Of a stretch of DNA of 8,057 bases, positions 4,913 to 8,057 are shown in pieces. The translations under genes and the position numbers were made by a program. The stretch comes from JBGTLW01 sp041743835 (lineage in GTDB: Bacteria; Planctomycetota; Phycisphaerae; Phycisphaerales; Phycisphaeraceae). The stretch is from contig JBGTLW010000233.1 of assembly GCA_041743835.1 (NCBI GenBank), positions 1 to 8,057 of the forward strand. Direction: 5' to 3'. The notes under the pieces were generated by a model. The model was not told where the DNA came from. It saw only the letters and a list, made by a program, of their open reading frames with translations, and did no database searches. Position 1 is the stretch's first letter; the number at the start of each line of letters is the position of its first letter.

Positions 4913-4943
4913 TTCCGGGCGTTCCGGGGGCGGTGTTCCGGGG
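4913..4943 (-). repeat. Three direct TTCCGGG repeats in the gap after the MuB-like gene
   Basis: TTCCGGG occurs at 4913-4919, 4922-4928 and 4936-4942 on the plus strand. The last two extend to GTTCCGGGG. They fill much of the 69-base gap (4880-4948) between the MuB-like stop and the 59-aa gene, which is otherwise empty; I see no -35/-10 promoter pair there. Same octamer as the motifs at 1677-1696 and 3422-3440. A repressor or operator array is one reading. Confidence 0.5.
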
Positions 4944-4948
4944 TTGCG

Positions 4949-6127
4949 TTAGCCGGCGGAGGCGATGCGGCGCTCGCCCCATTCGTCGGCGGCGGCGATC
5001 ATCGTGTCGGCCTCCGCGCCCGACTCCAAGAACAGTTGCGAGAACAGCAGGTCTTCGGTGATGGTCTGGCCCCGGCCGTAGAGGTCCACGATGCCCTCGA
5101 CCAGCTCGTGCGCCAGGCCGAGCGCCCCGCGGTCGAGCTGGCAGGCGAGCCGCCAGAGCATCTCGAAGGCGTCGTCGGTGATCTTGATCTGCTTCATTCG
5201 CACGAACTCGCGGATCTCGTCCTTGGAGTAGAGGGGCCGGCCCAGGCGCTGCGGGTCATCCGGGTCGCCGTGCCGCGCCATGCGCTCCACGATGTTGACC
5301 TTCATGCAGCGCCGCCAGAACTGCCCGCCCCCGGACTCCGCTTCGGACGTGCGGTCGTCGATGAAGGAGAAGATGCCAGACGAACCGAACATGATGATCG
5401 GCACGTCGGTGTCGTCGTAGATGTTACGCACGATCCCGGCGCATTCGGCGGGCAGGGTCTGGGCCTCGTTAAGGAAGAGCGTGGCGGTCTGGCCGCGCAG
5501 CTTGGCGCTGACGCGGGCGAGCATGAGCGCGCAGGTCTCGCGGCGGCTCGACATATTGATGCGGTCGGCGATGGTGCGGACCAGCACGACGGCCGTCATC
5601 TTGGAGTGGCAGTTGATGACAAAGCCGTTGAGCTCCTCGCAGAGCAGGTCGATGACCATGTCCTTGCCGGCCCCGGACGGCGCGGTGATCGCGCACATGC
5701 GTTCGCGGCGGTGGGCCTGGCGGACGGCCGCGATCATCTGCTCACACACCCAGGTGGGGATATAGGCCCTGGTCTTCGTGGATGATGCGCGGCGGCGGTG
5801 CCGCTCGACCCACGCGTTGATGGCGTGGGCTACGTTGTCGGATTTCGCCGTGTATTTGCCAGAGACAAACTGGCTAATCGTAGACTCGGCGAACTGGACC
5901 TGCGCGGCGATCCTTGACAGCGAGACATTGGGGTCGTTGTCGAGCAGCTCGCGGCAGCGGATGCGGACGGTCTCGATCTCACTGTCGGTCAGCTTGCGTG
6001 TCTTGGGCAGCATCCGTGCCTCCACTATGCGGTCGTGCTCGACCAGACGATCCATCGCCTGGTCTTCGAGTTGCCGCGGGGTTTGTTGGGCCGAGGGGTT
6101 GTCGGGCGATCCGAAATTAAGCGTCAC
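4949..6127 (-). CDS. MuB-like AAA+ ATPase, transposition target-selection protein
   Basis: A 392-aa protein (Mu MuB is about 310). MuB polymerises on DNA with ATP and delivers target sites to MuA. The N-terminus carries a MuB-like HTH (about 66-110): VSLSRIAAQVQFAESTISQF, then VSGKYTAKSDNV and INAWVERHR. The ATPase domain follows: P-loop ITAPSGAGKDM (147-157), Walker B region ATLFLNEAQTLP (215-226), sensor-type strand VPIIMFGSSGIF (242-253), and a possible arginine finger in FWRRC (270-274). The usual Ser/Thr after the P-loop lysine is Asp (D156), and the first Walker B acid is Asn (N220). The C-terminal helical lid (300-366) matches the MuB 'AL.LAHELVEG' style. I choose GTG 6127: it overlaps the transposase stop by four bases and has AAGGGGG six bases upstream. 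A longer frame to 6550 lies inside the transposase gene and is arginine/proline-rich nonsense. Confidence 0.9.
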   Translation of the reverse strand: MTLNFGSPDNPSAQQTPRQLEDQAMDRLVEHDRIVEARMLPKTRKLTDSEIETVRIRCRELLDNDPNVSLSRIAAQVQFAESTISQFVSGKYTAKSDNVAHAINAWVERHRRRASSTKTRAYIPTWVCEQMIAAVRQAHRRERMCAITAPSGAGKDMVIDLLCEELNGFVINCHSKMTAVVLVRTIADRINMSSRRETCALMLARVSAKLRGQTATLFLNEAQTLPAECAGIVRNIYDDTDVPIIMFGSSGIFSFIDDRTSEAESGGGQFWRRCMKVNIVERMARHGDPDDPQRLGRPLYSKDEIREFVRMKQIKITDDAFEMLWRLACQLDRGALGLAHELVEGIVDLYGRGQTITEDLLFSQLFLESGAEADTMIAAADEWGERRIASAG

Positions 6128-8057
6128 GATCCACCCCCTTCGCTCATCCGCGCCGTGTCGGGCAGGACAAGGTTGAAGGTCCGCCTTGCGGGCGTCGCGC
6201 GTGAGTGGTCGATTGGCTGCGGTGGCCGCCCGTGGGCCGGGTCCTGGCTGTGCTCTGCGCCGACCGCGAGCTTGAAGCGGTGTCGATCGGCCAGCTGTGC
6301 GGCCTCTTCGAAGCCTGTTCGAACGGGCTTTATGGAGCGCGTGACCGGCTCGGGCACGTCGCCCAGGTCGCCCAGGTCGCCGTTGAGCAGGCGGTAAACC
6401 AGCGGCGAGAGCTTGGGCTGGAGCCGGCCGAGGCCCGCACGCTTGAGCTCCTTGTGGTGCTGGCGGATCGCGCGGTGCGCCGCCGCCACGTGCTCGACGC
6501 CTCCGGACAGATCGCCCGCCCGGTCGCCAAGATTGTTGGGGGCGATGCACAGCAGCTGGCCTGTCGCGTCGTCGTACACGTGGACCGCAGCGAGGCTAGC
6601 CGGGTCATACGCGGCGCGGACCTTGCGCTTGGTGCCCTGGTAGCGGAGCAGCTCGGGGAGCAGCACGCCGTGGCGCAAACCAAAGTAGAGGCGGCTGCCA
6701 CGGATCGTCACGCCGACGCCCTGCTTGCGGACGGTGCTGGGTCGGTCGTGGTGCATGAGCAAGAGATCGAGCGCGCCACGGTCGTACACGCGGACGTGCT
6801 CGCACCACTGCGCCATCGCCGCCGCTGGCGACAGGGGCAGGCCGTCCTCCCGCAGCGACTCGATCTGGTGGTCGGCGCTTAGGTTGTAGGCCGTCACGAT
6901 CTGATCGATGCCGGCGAGGACAGACTCATAGCTCGGCACCTGCGCGGGGTCATCAAGCCGCTTGTCGAGCTCGTGGGGTTTGGAGAGCACGTCTTTGCCG
7001 CAGTAGGTGACCTGGTTGCGGCAGAAGTGGTCGTGGAGGAACCCGTACCAGCGCTCCTGGCGGGACTTGCCGTTGGACTGCAGCGGGATGGCGAAGTGAG
7101 GCTCGATCTTGAGGTGGCCGAAGATGCCGCGGAAGCTGGAATCGGCGAGCCACTCGTTATTCAGCCGCCGCTTGCGCATCTGCTTGGTGCGCCGGTCGAA
7201 GAACCAGCTATCAAAATCCTTGCCGTTGTCGAAGCAGACCTCCTCCGGTCCGCCCATGTTGGCCGAGTCCAGCATCCCCTCACGCAGGGTGTAGAGGATC
7301 GTGTCGCTGTTGGGCGCGGGGCTGAGGCAGTACGCGACGATCTTCTGCGTGCGCCAATCCTGGGCGGTGGTCAGCCAGGGCCGGAAGGGCTGGTTGTCGC
7401 GGTACCTGCACCAGAAGTCGCAGATCGTATGGTCGAAGACCCAGCGACGGCCCGCGGCCCACGCGTTGTCGTCCTGCTTGATCGTGCCGAGGTATTGGTT
7501 TTTGTAGAGCGTCTTGTCGCGGTGGAACGCCTGCAGGTGCGGCGGGTACCACTCGTCAAGCTTGCGGTGCAGGGTGCGCAGTGACGGGATGTCGCGCGGG
7601 TCTGCGCCGAGCTGGAGCAGCTCGATCCTGGTGCGCTCGTAACACTGCTTGGCGGTGGGCTTGCGCGCGTCGAGGAAGTCGAGCCGGAATCGCTCCTTGA
7701 ACTCCACGTACAGGTCGGCCGAGCGATCGCCGCCTCGGAAGTCCGCCAGCTCGATCGTGTCGGCGTCCGTCTTGATCTGCTTGTCCCAGGCGTAAAGATG
7801 GCTGCGGCTGACACGGGCATCGGGGAACTCGCCCCGCAGACGCTTGACCAGGCCGGGCAGCCAGGCCTTGACCGGGCGACGCTCCATCGATCGCATCTCG
7901 CGGAATCGGTCGAGGCAGGCCCTGCGTTGCAGGACCAGGTCGCGGTTGCGGGCGCTGAGCGCCTTGAGCGTGTCGGCGACCGATGCGCCGCCGCCGGCAT
8001 CCTCATCGGCGGGGAGATACGACCGCGCGATCCACCATCGCTGCCGCGACTCGCCGG
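6124..8057 (-). CDS. MuA-like DDE transposase (N-terminus beyond the right edge, partial)
   Basis: The frame is open to the right edge, adding 53 codons before the ATG at 7896, so the true start lies outside. Numbered from that ATG there are 590 residues. The DNA-binding part includes RQRWWIARSYLPADE, upstream of the ATG. The RNase H-type catalytic core has D155 (RWVFDHTICDFW), D223 (VCFDNGKDFDSW) and E281 (GKSRQERWYGF). The spacings of 68 and 58 residues are close to the MuA triad. A beta-barrel domain follows (about 368-450, GVGVTIRGSRLYFGLRHG, then VHVYDDATGQLLCIA), like Mu-transpos_C. The C-terminal tail, which in MuA contacts MuB and ClpX, is diverged. It would cut and join phage ends during integration and replicative transposition. 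The stop overlaps the ATPase start by four bases. All catalytic residues are present, so it is probably active. Confidence 0.94.
   Translation of the reverse strand, partial: GESRQRWWIARSYLPADEDAGGGASVADTLKALSARNRDLVLQRRACLDRFREMRSMERRPVKAWLPGLVKRLRGEFPDARVSRSHLYAWDKQIKTDADTIELADFRGGDRSADLYVEFKERFRLDFLDARKPTAKQCYERTRIELLQLGADPRDIPSLRTLHRKLDEWYPPHLQAFHRDKTLYKNQYLGTIKQDDNAWAAGRRWVFDHTICDFWCRYRDNQPFRPWLTTAQDWRTQKIVAYCLSPAPNSDTILYTLREGMLDSANMGGPEEVCFDNGKDFDSWFFDRRTKQMRKRRLNNEWLADSSFRGIFGHLKIEPHFAIPLQSNGKSRQERWYGFLHDHFCRNQVTYCGKDVLSKPHELDKRLDDPAQVPSYESVLAGIDQIVTAYNLSADHQIESLREDGLPLSPAAAMAQWCEHVRVYDRGALDLLLMHHDRPSTVRKQGVGVTIRGSRLYFGLRHGVLLPELLRYQGTKRKVRAAYDPASLAAVHVYDDATGQLLCIAPNNLGDRAGDLSGGVEHVAAAHRAIRQHHKELKRAGLGRLQPKLSPLVYRLLNGDLGDLGDVPEPVTRSIKPVRTGFEEAAQLADRHRFKLAVGAEHSQDPAHGRPPQPIDHSRATPARRTFNLVLPDTARMSEGGGS
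6134..6140 (-). promoter_or_regulatory. Ribosome binding site of the MuB-like gene
   Basis: AAGGGGG on the minus strand, 6 bases before GTG 6127, within the end of the transposase gene. It supports the non-ATG start and rules against the longer frame. Confidence 0.65.

Noticed and set aside
4715..5785. Long open frame of 356 codons on the plus strand
   Set aside because: It lies opposite the MuB-like gene, which has clear family motifs on the minus strand. The plus frame is Val/Ala/Asp/Gly/His-rich with no recognisable domain, as expected of antisense frames in GC-rich DNA.
6361..6378. Tandem 9-base repeat coding GDLGDLGD in the transposase
   Set aside because: Two in-frame copies in a linker before the C-terminal tail; likely simple slippage with no sign of function.
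6128..6550. N-terminal extension of the MuB-like ATPase
   Set aside because: In frame, but arginine/proline/glycine-rich and wholly inside the transposase coding sequence. The GTG at 6127 with AAGGGGG and a four-base overlap is a better start.
1..8057. tRNA genes, CRISPR array, phage attachment ends
   Set aside because: I saw no cloverleaf-like sequence, no regularly spaced identical repeats, and no terminal repeat pattern; the Mu-type ends should lie outside the window.

Overview
The window is a tightly packed, one-directional gene block. Every gene I can support lies on the minus strand, so transcription runs from right (8057) to left (1). At the upstream end are a MuA-type DDE transposase (open at the right edge) and a MuB-type AAA+ target-selection ATPase. 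This pair is the replication and integration module of Mu-like transposable phages. A GemA-like protein (Mu gp16 / DUF1018) follows further down, as it does in Mu. I therefore read the window as the early region of a Mu-like prophage. The phage ends, the repressor region and the structural genes lie outside it. The DNA is GC-rich, and several starts have purine-rich Shine-Dalgarno sites. The host is thus probably a high-GC bacterium; a planctomycete or proteobacterium would fit, but the sequence does not decide this.

Layout in transcription order: transposase (6124-8057, partial); MuB-like ATPase (4949-6127, GTG start coupled to the transposase stop by a 4-base overlap); a 69-base gap with three TTCCGGG repeats; a 59-aa small protein (4700-4879); a DUF1643 protein (4179-4703); a GemA-like protein (3655-4164); a 75-aa unknown (3438-3665); a protein with three tandem helix-turn-helix units and a C-terminal winged helix (2522-3409); a 126-aa helical phage protein (2152-2532); a 57-aa basic protein (1945-2118); an 84-aa helical protein (1694-1948); a DUF5662 protein (1167-1643); a stand-alone protein resembling the C-terminal TSCPD domain of B12-dependent ribonucleotide reductase (756-1097); 91-aa and 90-aa unknowns (484-759, 215-487); and a partial unknown at the left edge (1-203).

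The genes look like one operon. Four-base stop/start overlaps occur at 6127/6124, 4703/4700, 1948/1945, 759/756 and 487/484, and 11-base overlaps at 3665/3655 and 2532/2522. No gap exceeds 70 bases and I see no convincing internal promoter. Transposase and ATPase would carry out transposition and choose targets. The GemA-like and multi-HTH proteins are candidates for control of phage or host transcription or DNA topology. The remaining small genes look like accessory early functions directed at host metabolism or defence, but none can be assigned from sequence alone.

Three points stand out. The octamer TTCCGGGG (or its complement) occurs only in the intergenic gaps. The MuB homologue has altered residues at both Walker A and Walker B metal-binding positions. 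A hairpin abuts the ribosome binding site of the TSCPD gene.
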